Origin: Ciceribacter sichuanensis
GTDB lineage: Bacteria > Pseudomonadota > Alphaproteobacteria > Rhizobiales > Rhizobiaceae
Reading direction: 5' to 3'
DNA: 64,000 nucleotides
NCBI RefSeq assembly: GCF_024055605.1
Contig: NZ_JAMXLX010000001.1
Location: 1,116,001 to 1,180,000 of the forward strand
A model generated the notes under the pieces. It was not told where the DNA came from. It searched no databases and saw only the letters and a program-made list of their open reading frames with translations. Each line of letters starts with the position of its first letter. The stretch's first letter is position 1. Below, piece after piece: positions 26,696-35,839 of this stretch. Position numbers and translations under genes: made by a program.

Positions 26696-26728
26696 AAAGC
26701 CCGCCGGTCTGAACCGACCGGCGGGCTT
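26696..26728 (+). terminator. Bidirectional terminator between SNase-like gene and aapP
   Basis: AAAGCCCGCCGGT / ACCGGCGGGCTTT perfect stem, with A and T runs on either side. It lies 40 nt past the SNase-like stop and 24 nt past the aapP stop on the other strand. Confidence 0.88.
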
Positions 26729-26751
26729 TATTCATAACATCACATTGCTGA

Positions 26752-27525
26752 TCAGTGCAGGATCTGGCTGAGGAACAGCCTGGTGCGCTCGTGCTGCGGG
26801 TTGTCGAAGAATTCGGCCGGAGAATTCTGTTCGACGATCTGCCCCTGGTCCATGAAGATCACGCGGTTGGCGACCTGGCGGGCGAAGCCCATTTCATGGG
26901 TCACGCAGAGCATGGTCATGCCTTCTTCGGCAAGTCCGACCATGGTGTCGAGCACTTCCTTGACCATTTCCGGGTCGAGCGCCGAGGTCGGCTCGTCGAA
27001 CAGCATGATCTTGGGCTTCATGCACAGAGCGCGAGCAATCGCCACGCGCTGCTGCTGGCCACCGGAAAGCTGGCCGGGATACTTGTTGGCCTGTTCGGGG
27101 ATCTTCACTCGCTTGAGGAAATGCATGGCGACTTCCTCGGCTTCCTTCTTCGGCATCTTGCGCACCCAGATTGGCGCCAGCGTGCAGTTTTCAAGAATGG
27201 TCAGGTGTGGGAAGAGGTTGAAGTGCTGGAACACCATGCCGACTTCGCGCCGCACTTCATCGATCTTCTTCAGGTCATTGGTCAGTTCGGTTCCATCGAC
27301 GATGATGTTGCCGCTCTGGTGTTCCTCAAGGCGGTTGATGCAGCGGATCATCGTCGACTTGCCCGAGCCGGACGGGCCGGCGATGACGATACGTTCGCCC
27401 TTCATCACCTTGAGGTTGATATCGCGCAGCACGTGAAAATCACCGTACCACTTGTTCATGTTGATGATTTCGACCATCACATCGGTGTCGGAGACGGTCA
27501 TCTTGGCAGGTTGCGTGTTAGCCAT
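26752..27525 (-). CDS. aapP: General L-amino-acid ABC transporter, ATP-binding protein AapP
   Basis: A 257-residue ATPase that drives uptake of a broad range of L-amino acids. Walker [10 protein letters not shown] is at 50-58, the Q-loop near VFQHFN at 98-103, signature LSGGQQQR at 153-160, and Walker [13 protein letters not shown] at 173-184. It is the last gene of the aapJQMP operon on the minus strand, 18 nt after aapM, and is followed by a bidirectional terminator. A. vs. B.: the closest alternative would be a generic polar amino-acid ATPase, but the operon context settles the name. The start is the ATG at 27523-27525. Confidence 0.94.
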   Translation of the reverse strand: MANTQPAKMTVSDTDVMVEIINMNKWYGDFHVLRDINLKVMKGERIVIAGPSGSGKSTMIRCINRLEEHQSGNIIVDGTELTNDLKKIDEVRREVGMVFQHFNLFPHLTILENCTLAPIWVRKMPKKEAEEVAMHFLKRVKIPEQANKYPGQLSGGQQQRVAIARALCMKPKIMLFDEPTSALDPEMVKEVLDTMVGLAEEGMTMLCVTHEMGFARQVANRVIFMDQGQIVEQNSPAEFFDNPQHERTRLFLSQILH

Positions 27526-27543
27526 GTGTGGTGTTTCCCTGAA

Positions 27544-28701
27544 TTATCGTTTGTGGCCAGTGTCGAGATGTCGTTCCATGAAGGCGGAATATCGCGACAT
27601 GCCGAAGCAGAAGAGCCAGAAGATGAAACCGGCGAAGATCAGGCCCGTGAGTGGCGTGACCGGTGTCAGCCAGTTGGCGTCGCCGAAGCTCGCCTTCACG
27701 ATTCCCAGCAGGTCGTACATGTTGATGATCGACACCAGCGAGGTGTCCTTGAACATGCCGATGAAGGTATTGACGATGCCCGGAATGACAAGTTTCATCG
27801 CCTGAGGCATGATGATGAAGGTCATCTTCTGCCCGTAGCTGAGACCGAGTGAATCGGCACCTTCGTACTGGCCTTTCGGGATGGCCTGCAGACCGCCGCG
27901 GATCACTTCCGCCATGTATGCGGACGCAAAGATGGATACGCCGATCAGCGCGCGAAGGAACTTGTCGATGTTGTTGCCGGGCGTCAGGAACAGCGGCAGA
28001 AGCACGCTGGCCATGAACAGCACGGTGATCAGCGGAACACCACGCACCAGTTCGATGAAGCCAACGGAGGCAGCCTTCACGATCGGCATTTTCGACCGGC
28101 GTCCGAGCGCCAGCAGGATCCCGACTGGCAATGACACGACGATGCCGACGAAGGAGAGGATAAGCGTTACCATCAACCCGCCCCACTGGGTCGTCTCGAC
28201 GTGGCTGAGACCGAAGTAGCCACCGAGCAAAAGGACATAGGCCAGGATTGGCAGGGCTACCAGCAGCAGGATCGCGTTCAGTCCCTTGCGGGGGAAGGAC
28301 GGGATCAGCATCGAGGCAAGCAGGCTAACGAACAGGATGGCGATCAGGATCGGGCGCCAGAGTTGGTCGCGGGGATAGGACCCCACCATGAACTGGGTGA
28401 ACCAGTCACCGACATAGGCCCAGCAAGCGCCGCTCCAGCCATCTGGCTGCGTGCCGCCTTGGGCGATGGTGGCGCAGGCCGCGCGTCCGTCGCCGCTCCA
28501 GACCGCCGAAAGGAAGAGCCAGTCGATGCTCGACACGACAAACCAGACGATCACCACGCCGAACAGAACGGACATCAGACTGTTGAGCGGCGTGGAGAAG
28601 AGGTTCTTGCGCAACCAGCCGCTGGCGGAACCGTCACTGGTCGGGGCGGGAAGGGCAGGTAGGAATTCGTGCCGTACGTAGGAAACGGAGTTCTTGTCCA
28701 T
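27544..28701 (-). CDS. aapM: General L-amino-acid ABC transporter, permease AapM
   Basis: A 385-residue inner-membrane permease, larger than usual polar amino-acid permeases (~220-250), as is typical of AapM/BztC. The N-terminal part has hydrophobic segments and a Cys-containing periplasmic loop (about 70-110). The C-terminal His/Glu/Gln/Arg permease domain holds the ATPase-contact loop with [24 protein letters not shown] sequence (cited by position, about 240-265) and [16 protein letters not shown]. It starts 1 nt after the aapQ stop, so translation is probably coupled. Confidence 0.93.
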   Translation of the reverse strand: MDKNSVSYVRHEFLPALPAPTSDGSASGWLRKNLFSTPLNSLMSVLFGVVIVWFVVSSIDWLFLSAVWSGDGRAACATIAQGGTQPDGWSGACWAYVGDWFTQFMVGSYPRDQLWRPILIAILFVSLLASMLIPSFPRKGLNAILLLVALPILAYVLLLGGYFGLSHVETTQWGGLMVTLILSFVGIVVSLPVGILLALGRRSKMPIVKAASVGFIELVRGVPLITVLFMASVLLPLFLTPGNNIDKFLRALIGVSIFASAYMAEVIRGGLQAIPKGQYEGADSLGLSYGQKMTFIIMPQAMKLVIPGIVNTFIGMFKDTSLVSIINMYDLLGIVKASFGDANWLTPVTPLTGLIFAGFIFWLFCFGMSRYSAFMERHLDTGHKR

Positions 28702-28702
28702 C

Positions 28703-29896
28703 TCAGCGCTCCACCAGGGCCATCTTGGCGTTGAACCAGTTCATGAACAGCGATGTCGCAAGGCTGATCGACACGTAGATCGCCATCCAGATCGCGATGA
28801 TCTCGATCGAGTGACCGGACTGGTTGAGGATCGTTCCGCCGACTGCCACGAGATCGGCGTAACCGATAGCGACCGCCAGGGATGAGTTCTTAGTCAGGTT
28901 GAGATATTGGGAGGTGAGCGGCGGAATGATGATCCGTAGCGCCTGCGGCAGCACGACGAGGCGGGTCGTGAGACCCGAGCGGATACCAAGTGCCGCGGCT
29001 GCTTCGTTCTGTCCTTTCGACACTCCCTTGATCCCGGCCCGCACGATCTCGGCGATGAAGGCTGCGGTGTAGAAGGAAAGAGCCAGATAGAGCGATAGGA
29101 ATTCCGGGCCGATGACTGTGCCGCCGCGCATGTTGAACTTGCCGAGTTCCGGAATGTCGAAGGTCAACGGGAAGCCGAGTACCGCAAAGACGACGAACGG
29201 CAACCCGACGATCAGAGCGATATTGACCAGAAGAACCGGAGGGCGACGACCGGTCAGCAATTGCTGCCTGTTCGCCCACTTCGTGTAGACGATGGCGACA
29301 ACGATGCCGATGATAAACGCGGCGAGTATGGCCCAGTCGCCTTCGCCGAATACCGGAGCCGGCATGTAGATGCCACGGTTGCTCACGAAGATGGAGAGCG
29401 GCAGCTCAAGAGACGCGCGCACGTCCGGAAGCAGCGACAACACACCCTTGTACCAGAAGAAGATGACCAGCAGCGGCGGAATGTTGCGGAAGACTTCCAC
29501 ATAGACGGTCGTCAGGCGCGCGATCAGCCAGTTGTTCGAAAGGCGACCGATGCCGACCAGTAGGCCGATGACGGTAGCGGTGACGATGCCGCAGGCTGCA
29601 ACGATCAGAGTGTTGATGAAGCCGACGAGCAGTGCCCTGGCGTAGGATTCGTCGCTTGAGTAGCTGATCGGCGTCTGCGCGATGTCAAAACCCGCGCGAC
29701 CGTTGAGAAAGCCGAAACCGGCTGTCATGTTGGCCTTCTGGAGGTTTGCGATCACATTGGAACCGGCAAACCAGAAAATCCAGACTATCGCTATGACTGT
29801 CAGCGCTTGATAGACAAACTGCCGGACAGCCGGATTGTAAATGAATGATTGTACCGGACGGCCAGCGCCGTCTCCGTTGGTGGCGACCACTGCCAT
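28703..29896 (-). CDS. aapQ: General L-amino-acid ABC transporter, permease AapQ
   Basis: A 397-residue inner-membrane permease. It has about eight hydrophobic segments, an inserted periplasmic loop between the first two parts, and the ABC-permease contact loop [17 protein letters not shown] (about 285-300), followed by [15 protein letters not shown]. It pairs with AapM as a heterodimeric channel for amino acids. aapJ lies upstream, with a 96-nt gap that contains a hairpin. Stop of aapQ and start of aapM are 1 nt apart. The start is the ATG at 29894-29896. Confidence 0.93.
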   Translation of the reverse strand: MAVVATNGDGAGRPVQSFIYNPAVRQFVYQALTVIAIVWIFWFAGSNVIANLQKANMTAGFGFLNGRAGFDIAQTPISYSSDESYARALLVGFINTLIVAACGIVTATVIGLLVGIGRLSNNWLIARLTTVYVEVFRNIPPLLVIFFWYKGVLSLLPDVRASLELPLSIFVSNRGIYMPAPVFGEGDWAILAAFIIGIVVAIVYTKWANRQQLLTGRRPPVLLVNIALIVGLPFVVFAVLGFPLTFDIPELGKFNMRGGTVIGPEFLSLYLALSFYTAAFIAEIVRAGIKGVSKGQNEAAAALGIRSGLTTRLVVLPQALRIIIPPLTSQYLNLTKNSSLAVAIGYADLVAVGGTILNQSGHSIEIIAIWMAIYVSISLATSLFMNWFNAKMALVER

Positions 29897-29950
29897 GCGT
29901 TATCCCCTCTTCGCAGCCGTTTGGGGCCGTCTTCTTCATTTATGACCAGT

Positions 29951-29975
29951 GGGAAGGCGCTGAGGCGCGCCTCCC
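29951..29975 (-). terminator. Intercistronic hairpin between aapJ and aapQ
   Basis: GGGAAGGCGC pairs with GCGCCTCCC with one bulged A; there is no T-run. Such hairpins after a binding-protein gene commonly stabilise or attenuate the transcript, giving more binding protein than permease. Here this is inferred from position only. Confidence 0.45.
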
Positions 29976-29992
29976 CACGAATGCCGGTCGCC

Positions 29993-31021
29993 TTAGCGGA
30001 TCGGCGGGGCGTATTGCAGGCCGCCCTTGGTCCACAGAGCGTTGAGGCCGCGCTGGATCTTCAGGTTCGAGCCTTCGCCGACGTTGCGTTCGAAGCTCTC
30101 GCCGTAGTTGCCGACCTGCTTGACGATGTTGTAGGCCCACTTCTCGTCCACGCCGAGATCCTTGCCGATCGTCTGGTCCTTTTCCTCTCCGAGGAAGCGT
30201 TTGATGTCCGGGTTGGCCGACTTGGTCATCTCATCGACGTTGGCCGAGGTGATGCCGAACTCTTCGGCCGTAACCATGGCGTAGTGTGCCCAGGTCACGA
30301 TGTCGAACCACTTGGAATCGTTCTGGCGAACGCCCGGGCCGAGCGGCTCCTTGGAGATGATTTCCGGCAGAATCACGTGGTCGGCCGGGTTCGAAAGCGA
30401 CAGGCGGATCGAATACAGGCCCGACTGGTCGGTCGTGTAGACGTCGCAACGGCCGGACTGGTAGGCAGCGTCGACTTCCTCCTGCTTTTCGAAAACAACC
30501 GGCTTGTATTCAAGGTTGTTGGCCTTGAAGTAGTCGGCGAGATTGAGTTCGGTCGTGGTGCCGGACTGTACGCAGACTGCAGCGCCCGAGAGCTCCAGCG
30601 CGGACTTCACGTTCAGGCTCTTCGGAACCATGAAGCCCTGGCCGTCATAATAGTTTACCGCGCGGAAATCGAAGCCTAGCTGCGAATCGCGGCTGATCGT
30701 CCAGGTGGTGTTGCGGGCAAGCATATCCACTTCGCCAGACTGCAGCGCCGGGAAACGGTCTTTCGCCGAAAGGGGCGTGTACTTGACCTTGGTGGCATCA
30801 CCGAACACGGCAGCAGCGACGGCGCGGCACAGATCGACGTCGAGGCCGGTCCAGTTACCCGAGGAGTCCTGCGCGCCGAAGCCGGCGAGATTCGAGCCGT
30901 TCACGCCGCACTGGACGAAGCCCTTCGCCTTCACGTCGTCGAGCACGCCAGCATTGGCAGCCGCAGCGCCGAAACCGAGAACTGCGGCGCCGAGCGCGGC
31001 GGACAGAATCTTCTTGTTCAT
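29993..31021 (-). CDS. aapJ: General L-amino-acid ABC transporter, periplasmic binding protein AapJ
   Basis: A 342-residue secreted solute-binding protein. The signal peptide ends at AAANA/G (after residue 24). The family-3 amino-acid binding fold shows GLDVDLCRAVAAAVFGD, SAKDRFPALQSGEVDML and DVYTTDQSGLYS. It captures L-amino acids and delivers them to AapQM. The start is the ATG at 31019-31021 with AAGGGTTGGG upstream; the longer in-frame reading would bury the signal peptide. The 5' leader is about 90 nt with a 7-bp hairpin. First gene of aapJQMP. Confidence 0.95.
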   Translation of the reverse strand: MNKKILSAALGAAVLGFGAAAANAGVLDDVKAKGFVQCGVNGSNLAGFGAQDSSGNWTGLDVDLCRAVAAAVFGDATKVKYTPLSAKDRFPALQSGEVDMLARNTTWTISRDSQLGFDFRAVNYYDGQGFMVPKSLNVKSALELSGAAVCVQSGTTTELNLADYFKANNLEYKPVVFEKQEEVDAAYQSGRCDVYTTDQSGLYSIRLSLSNPADHVILPEIISKEPLGPGVRQNDSKWFDIVTWAHYAMVTAEEFGITSANVDEMTKSANPDIKRFLGEEKDQTIGKDLGVDEKWAYNIVKQVGNYGESFERNVGEGSNLKIQRGLNALWTKGGLQYAPPIR

Positions 31022-31092
31022 TTTCCCAACCCTTATCTTGTTGTCTTTTGCCTCACAGCGAGTTGCGTAACTGTGTACGGTCGTGCTCGCCG

Positions 31093-31116
31093 GTCCGCTG
31101 GCCTCCCGGAGCGGAC
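31093..31116 (-). other. Hairpin in the aapJ leader
   Basis: GTCCGCT/AGCGGAC, a 7-bp perfect stem with a 10-nt loop, between the putative promoter and the aapJ start. It could stabilise the mRNA or serve regulation. There is no T-run. Confidence 0.4.
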
Positions 31117-31121
31117 GACCT

Positions 31122-31150
31122 ATCACAGTCGTAAATGAATGTGTGGTCAA
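31122..31150 (-). promoter_or_regulatory. Putative aapJ promoter
   Basis: On the minus strand TTGACC (31145-31150) is followed by a 17-bp spacer and TGTGAT (31122-31127). The -35 fits the rhizobial CTTGAC consensus; the -10 is poor. Confidence 0.4.
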
Positions 31151-31380
31151 GTGTTGATGGTTGAAATCGGGCAGAAAGGCGGCAATTTGCTAAAGCCGAT
31201 TGAAAATGAGGCAGTTTTCGGCTCGTTGAGGCAGGCAATGAACAAAAAATCGCCGGCTGCAAACGCTTTGGGTTGCGCTTTACACATATCATTCCGTCAC
31301 TTGGCGCCACTTGACCGGTTGGATGCAGGTCGTCACAAATGTCGATCGAAAGACCCCCTCAGCAAAGGTACAAATCACCC

Positions 31381-32571
31381 ATGAAGAACCGAAAAGAGAT
31401 GCTGGCCAAAGCCGGTACGGACACGAAACTTTGCCATATCGGCAACGATCCGTCGGATTTCTTCGGCTTCGTGAATCCGCCGGTGGTGCGTGCCTCGACG
31501 GTGCTGTTTCCCGACACGCGGACGATGGAAACGCGTGCTCAGAAATACACCTACGGTACACGGGCTACACCAACCACGGATGCGCTCTGCAATGCGATCG
31601 ATGAACTGGAAGGCTCCGCCGGCACCATTCTCGTTCCCTCGGGCCTGGCTGCGATCACCGTTCCTTTCCTGGCATTCCTGTCTGCCGGCGATCATGCCCT
31701 GATCGTCGATTCGGTTTATTCGCCGTGCCGTCATTTCTGCGATACGATGCTCACCCGTCTCGGCGTGAGCGTCGAATATTACGACCCGACTATCGGCGCG
31801 GGCATCGAAGCCCTGATCAAGCCGAACACCAAGCTGGTGCATACCGAGGCGCCGGGTTCCAACACCTTCGAAATGCAGGATATTCGCGTCATTGCCGATG
31901 TTGCGCACAAGCACGGTTGCGTGGTGACGATGGACAACACCTGGGCAACGCCGCTCTATTTTCGTCCGCTTGATTTCGGCGCCGACATTTCGATCCATGC
32001 GGCGACCAAATATCCGTCCGGTCACTCGGACGTGCTGTTCGGTACCGTCTCGGCCAACGAGACCTATTGGCGCGCGCTGGACGAGGCGAGGATCACACTT
32101 GGTATCTGCGTCTCTCCGGATGATTCCTATCAGATCCTGCGGGGCCTCCGGACCATGGGGTTGCGCCTCGAGGCCCACCAGAAGGCGGCTCTTGCTGTGG
32201 CCCAGTGGCTTGAGGGCAGGGCGGATGTTGCAACCGTGCTGCACCCCGCCTTGCCGAGCTTCCCGGGTCACGAGATCTGGAAGCGCGACTTCAAGGGCGC
32301 GAGCGGCATCTTCTCCTTTGTGCTGGCGGTTGACGATCCGGCCCGGTTCAAGCCCAAGGCGCGGGCATTCCTTGATAGCCTCGATATTTTCGGTCTCGGC
32401 TATTCATGGGGCGGTTACGAGAGCCTTGCCGTGATGGTCAATCTCGACGATCGCAAGATCTGCAAGGCGCCGAAAGAAGGTCCGGTCATCCGCCTTCAGA
32501 TCGGTCTGGAGAATGTCGAGGACATTATCGCGGATCTTGAAAAGGGCTTCGCCGCCGCGGCGGCGATCTGA
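31381..32571 (+). CDS. metC: Cystathionine beta-lyase
   Basis: A 396-residue Cys/Met-metabolism PLP enzyme that cleaves cystathionine to homocysteine, pyruvate and ammonia in methionine synthesis. PLP lysine K210 lies in HAATKYPSGHSDV; YGTRATPT and the EGSAGTILVPSGLAAI region fit the MetC subgroup. The ATG at 31381 (AAAGG about 13 nt upstream) gives the family length; an in-frame ATG at 31339 is possible. It diverges from aapJQMP, an arrangement known in Rhizobium leguminosarum. No SAM riboswitch fold was recognised in the leader. Confidence 0.93.
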   Translation: MKNRKEMLAKAGTDTKLCHIGNDPSDFFGFVNPPVVRASTVLFPDTRTMETRAQKYTYGTRATPTTDALCNAIDELEGSAGTILVPSGLAAITVPFLAFLSAGDHALIVDSVYSPCRHFCDTMLTRLGVSVEYYDPTIGAGIEALIKPNTKLVHTEAPGSNTFEMQDIRVIADVAHKHGCVVTMDNTWATPLYFRPLDFGADISIHAATKYPSGHSDVLFGTVSANETYWRALDEARITLGICVSPDDSYQILRGLRTMGLRLEAHQKAALAVAQWLEGRADVATVLHPALPSFPGHEIWKRDFKGASGIFSFVLAVDDPARFKPKARAFLDSLDIFGLGYSWGGYESLAVMVNLDDRKICKAPKEGPVIRLQIGLENVEDIIADLEKGFAAAAAI

Positions 32572-32573
32572 GT

Positions 32574-33740
32574 TCAACCCTTTGCGCGATAGCCGTAGAG
32601 CCAGTCGAAATCAGCGGCGAGGCTCTGCGGCTGGCGCAGCGACAAAACGATGTCGCGCGCAACGCGAACCGGTCCGCGGGCATGATAGACGAATTTGTTG
32701 AAGGCACCGCGCGCCTTTACGCGACCCGCGCGCGCCTTGCGGAGGGTTTCGAATGCCGCAAGCGACTGAGGGAGAGGAAGGGAGCCGGAGACATAACCGG
32801 CTAGCTCGAACCCGTCCTCAATGGCCATGACCGCGCCTTGCGCTGAGAATGGCATCATTGCGTGGGCCGCATCCCCGATCAGGACAGTGTCGCGACCGTT
32901 CTGCCAGCGTCCCGGCGAGGCTTCATAGAGCGGCCAGAATGTCGCCTGTTTCACGCCCGCGAGAAGCGCCAGAATGAAGGGATTCCAACCGGAAAACTGC
33001 GCCAGCAGCATGCCGTGCTGGATATCGCTTCCCTGAGCCGCCCAGGTTTCGCCGGGATTCATCCCCGCGGCGATGGCGACTAAATTAAAGCCATCGATTT
33101 CGTTCAGTGGATAGCAGACCAGATGCGTCTTGGGGCCGAGAAAGGCGGTAACGCAGCGATTGTTCAGGAAGGCGGGGGCGCCGGCGGCGGGAACGGTAAA
33201 GCGCCAGGCGATGTTGCCGGAAAAGGCGATCTTCGGACTGCCCTCGATCAGTTTTCGCGCCGGAGACCACGCGCCATCCGCTCCGATCACCAGTTCCGGC
33301 CTCGTCCCGGTTATGGTCTCGATCGCCGAGGGGGTGGCGCTTTCGATCCGCTGTCCAAGATGGAGCCTGCAAAGGGAATTACGAATGACCGCGGTCAACA
33401 GCGCCTGTTGCAGCGTCGAGCGATGAAGGACGCCGTAGGGCGCGCGCCAGCGCTCGCGGGCGAAGCGCCCGGCAGGAACGGTGGCAAGTGGCTTGAGAGA
33501 CGTGCCCAAGGCGAGCCGGATCTCGTCCGGCTCCAGCCAATGGCGTTCGATGTCCGGCAATACGCCGAGTTCGGCGAGAATGCGGGTAGCATTGGGCGAG
33601 AGCTGGAGACCGGCTCCCACTTCACCGAGTTGCGGTGCCTGTTCCAGGATATCGACATGGATGCCATGCCGTGCGAGCGAAAGCGCAGCAGTCAAGCCCG
33701 CCACGCCTGCTCCGATGATGGCGGCGGTCTTGATGGTCAT
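32574..33740 (-). CDS. FAD-dependent aromatic-ring monooxygenase family protein
   Basis: A 388-residue flavoprotein of the UbiH / salicylate hydroxylase-like group. It has the FAD motif GAGVAG at 10-15, the DG motif near ELVIGADGAWSPARK (about 165-180), and GDAAHAMMPFSAQG at about 290-303. These enzymes hydroxylate an aromatic substrate with NAD(P)H and O2; the substrate here is not evident. The stop lies 2 nt from the end of metC, tail to tail. The start is the ATG at 33738-33740. No catabolic genes surround it. Confidence 0.88.
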   Translation of the reverse strand: MTIKTAAIIGAGVAGLTAALSLARHGIHVDILEQAPQLGEVGAGLQLSPNATRILAELGVLPDIERHWLEPDEIRLALGTSLKPLATVPAGRFARERWRAPYGVLHRSTLQQALLTAVIRNSLCRLHLGQRIESATPSAIETITGTRPELVIGADGAWSPARKLIEGSPKIAFSGNIAWRFTVPAAGAPAFLNNRCVTAFLGPKTHLVCYPLNEIDGFNLVAIAAGMNPGETWAAQGSDIQHGMLLAQFSGWNPFILALLAGVKQATFWPLYEASPGRWQNGRDTVLIGDAAHAMMPFSAQGAVMAIEDGFELAGYVSGSLPLPQSLAAFETLRKARAGRVKARGAFNKFVYHARGPVRVARDIVLSLRQPQSLAADFDWLYGYRAKG

Positions 33741-33765
33741 GGAACTGGCCGATCAGGAGCGCCGC

Positions 33766-34011
33766 TCAGGCCGCCTTCACGTGGTAGACGCAACCCGGCG
33801 GGTTGGTCTGCTCCGCCTTGAGGGACGGGTTGTACTTGTAGAGCGTCGAGCAATAGGAGCACACCTTCTCGTCGTCATGTCCCATGTCGATGAAGATATG
33901 CGGATGGTCGAAGGGAGCCGATGCGCCCGTGCACATGAATTCCTTCACGCCGATCTCGATCACCGCGTGACCGCCGTCGTTCTGGAAATGGGGAATGCTG
34001 TGCCCGGCCAT
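33766..34011 (-). CDS. NDUFS6-like zinc-finger protein (zf-CHCC)
   Basis: An 81-residue protein with zinc ligands C27 (FMCTG), H36/H38 (FDHPHIF), and C51/C54 (KVCSYC). This is the CHCC domain of the 13-kDa accessory subunit of mitochondrial complex I. Bacterial versions are thought to bind zinc and to help assemble or stabilise NADH dehydrogenase. The ATG at 34009-34011 has GGAG about 6 nt upstream. It lies 25 nt upstream of the monooxygenase gene on the same strand. Confidence 0.87.
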   Translation of the reverse strand: MAGHSIPHFQNDGGHAVIEIGVKEFMCTGASAPFDHPHIFIDMGHDDEKVCSYCSTLYKYNPSLKAEQTNPPGCVYHVKAA

Positions 34012-34179
34012 GTTTTTCTCCGCTATGCCATTCGAAAGTGCCGGGACATTATCTTCCTTCCTTTGAAAAGGGTAGAGCCAAACACGATAGGGAGTCACAG
34101 AAAAACACATCGAGAGGGGTTTGAGGCCGACGCAGCTTTCAATATTGTTGCGCCACAATGTTGCCGACAGGAATGACCG

Positions 34180-34965
34180 ATGAATCTCGATGCGCCTCCT
34201 TTCTCTTCCTTCATGCATGATGGCTTCCAACTGGCCTATTTCGACGAGGGGGATCCCGCGGGTGAGCCGGTATTGCTGATTCACGGCTTCGCCTCGACGG
34301 CAAACGTCAACTGGGTCTATCCGGGATGGCTGAGGACCCTGGGTGAGGCTGGCTATCGCGTGATCGCCCTCGACAATCGGGGACATGGTGCAAGCGACCG
34401 GCCGCATGAGCAGGAGGCCTACTATCCCTCCCTGATGGCCGGAGATGCCGCAGCACTGCTGACTCATCTCGGCATCGAGCAGGCCCATGTCATGGGCTAT
34501 TCGATGGGGGCCCGCATCTCCGCCTTTCTCGCGATCGAGCATGCGGACCGTGTTCGATCCCTCGTCTTCGGCGGGCTGGGGATCGGCCTGTGCGACGGTG
34601 TCGGTGACTGGGATCCGATTGCAGAAGCGCTTCTCGCGCCGTCGCTCGATGATGTGACCCATGCGCGCGGCCGCATGTTCCGGCAGTTTGCCGAGCAGAC
34701 CCATTCGGATCGTTTCGCGCTCGCCGCCTGCATCAGTACCTCGAGGGAACTGGTGAGTCGCGCGGATATATCAAGGGTCGAGGCGCCGACTCTGATCGCC
34801 GTCGGAACGAAGGACGACATCGCGGGCTCGCCGCACGAACTGGCCGCCTTGATGCCTCATGCGCAGGCTATCGACATTCCGAACCGCGACCACATGCTGG
34901 CTGTTGGCGACCGGGTGTTCAAGAAGGCTGTTCTTGAGTTCTATCGCGAGCTTGAGGGCGTCTAA
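34180..34965 (+). CDS. Alpha/beta hydrolase
   Basis: A 261-residue cytosolic hydrolase. HGFAST forms the oxyanion turn (35-40), the nucleophile S108 lies in the elbow GYSMGAR, and H238 in NRDHML completes the triad; the acid is probably in VGTKDDIAG near 209. The substrate cannot be deduced. The start is the ATG at 34180. Its stop codon overlaps, by 4 bp and on the opposite strand, the stop of the enoyl-CoA hydratase gene. Confidence 0.9.
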   Translation: MNLDAPPFSSFMHDGFQLAYFDEGDPAGEPVLLIHGFASTANVNWVYPGWLRTLGEAGYRVIALDNRGHGASDRPHEQEAYYPSLMAGDAAALLTHLGIEQAHVMGYSMGARISAFLAIEHADRVRSLVFGGLGIGLCDGVGDWDPIAEALLAPSLDDVTHARGRMFRQFAEQTHSDRFALAACISTSRELVSRADISRVEAPTLIAVGTKDDIAGSPHELAALMPHAQAIDIPNRDHMLAVGDRVFKKAVLEFYRELEGV

Positions 34966-35765
34966 CGCCCGTTGAAAACCGGTCGGCGCTTTTCTGCGAA
35001 AGCTGCGCGTCCTTCTGCGTAATCAGCGCTGTCGAAGGTTGTCGCCCCGATGATTTCCGCTTCGCGCAAGAGGTCGTCGTCGTTTGTTGCGACGGCGCGA
35101 AGTGCGAGCTTTGAAGCCTGTATCGACAGCGGCGCATTGGCCGCGATGATTTCCGCGAGCGACAGTGCCGCCGCGTCGAGGGCAGCGGAAGCGGTGACCT
35201 CGATCAGGAAGCCGGCAGTGGAGAGCTCTGTTGCGCCAACGGCAAGGCCGGTGAACAGCATCTTGCGCGAAATCTGCGGACCGAGCGCGTGGAAGAAATC
35301 CTGCACGGCATCCGCCGGATAGGCGAGGCCGAGACGCGAGGCAGGTACCGCGAATGCGGCGTCTTCGGCCGCGATGCGCAGGTCCGCTGCTGCCGCCAGC
35401 CCGAAGCCGCCGCCGTAGCAGATGCCTCGTATGGCGGCGATCACCGGGACGCGAGAGTTTCTAATTGCCGCGAAGGCTGCGCTGTTTTCGCTTTCGTAAA
35501 CCTTCGCCGTTGCCGTGTCCTTGCGTACTGTCGGAAATTCGGAAATATCCGCGCCGGCGCTGAAATCCCGGGTGCCGCCACCGGTGAGGACGATCACGCG
35601 GGCCTCTCCCCAGGTGGCGAGCCAGTGCATCGCTTCGGGGATGGCGCGCCACATCGCGGCGTTGATTGCGTTTTTGCGCTCCGGGTTGTCGATCGTCAGG
35701 ATACCCACGCCATTCTGGCTTGAAGCGAGGATCTTGCCGGCGGCGAATTCACTGGTGTGTTTCAT
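34962..35765 (-). CDS. Enoyl-CoA hydratase/isomerase family protein
   Basis: A 267-residue crotonase-fold protein. The oxyanion-hole segments are DFSAGADISEF near residue 70 and GICYGGGFGLAAAADLRIA near 118. In the second region, the canonical catalytic glutamate of 2-enoyl-CoA hydratase (in E-x-x-G) is not obvious (PASRLGLAYPADAV), so specificity is uncertain. The start is the ATG at 35763-35765; upstream codons in frame have no ribosome site. It converges with the alpha/beta hydrolase gene with a 4-bp overlap. Confidence 0.88.
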   Translation of the reverse strand: MKHTSEFAAGKILASSQNGVGILTIDNPERKNAINAAMWRAIPEAMHWLATWGEARVIVLTGGGTRDFSAGADISEFPTVRKDTATAKVYESENSAAFAAIRNSRVPVIAAIRGICYGGGFGLAAAADLRIAAEDAAFAVPASRLGLAYPADAVQDFFHALGPQISRKMLFTGLAVGATELSTAGFLIEVTASAALDAAALSLAEIIAANAPLSIQASKLALRAVATNDDDLLREAEIIGATTFDSADYAEGRAAFAEKRRPVFNGR

Positions 35766-35839
35766 TTCTCGGAGCCCATTTATGTTGAATCGAGGATGGA
35801 CTATATAATGTCGTCTAGAATGAAACGAGGAGACCGGCG

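Noticed and set aside
31160..31380. Possible SAM-responsive riboswitch in front of metC
   Set aside because: I looked for the SAM-II consensus known from alphaproteobacterial methionine genes and could not find its stems and conserved AAGC-type segments.
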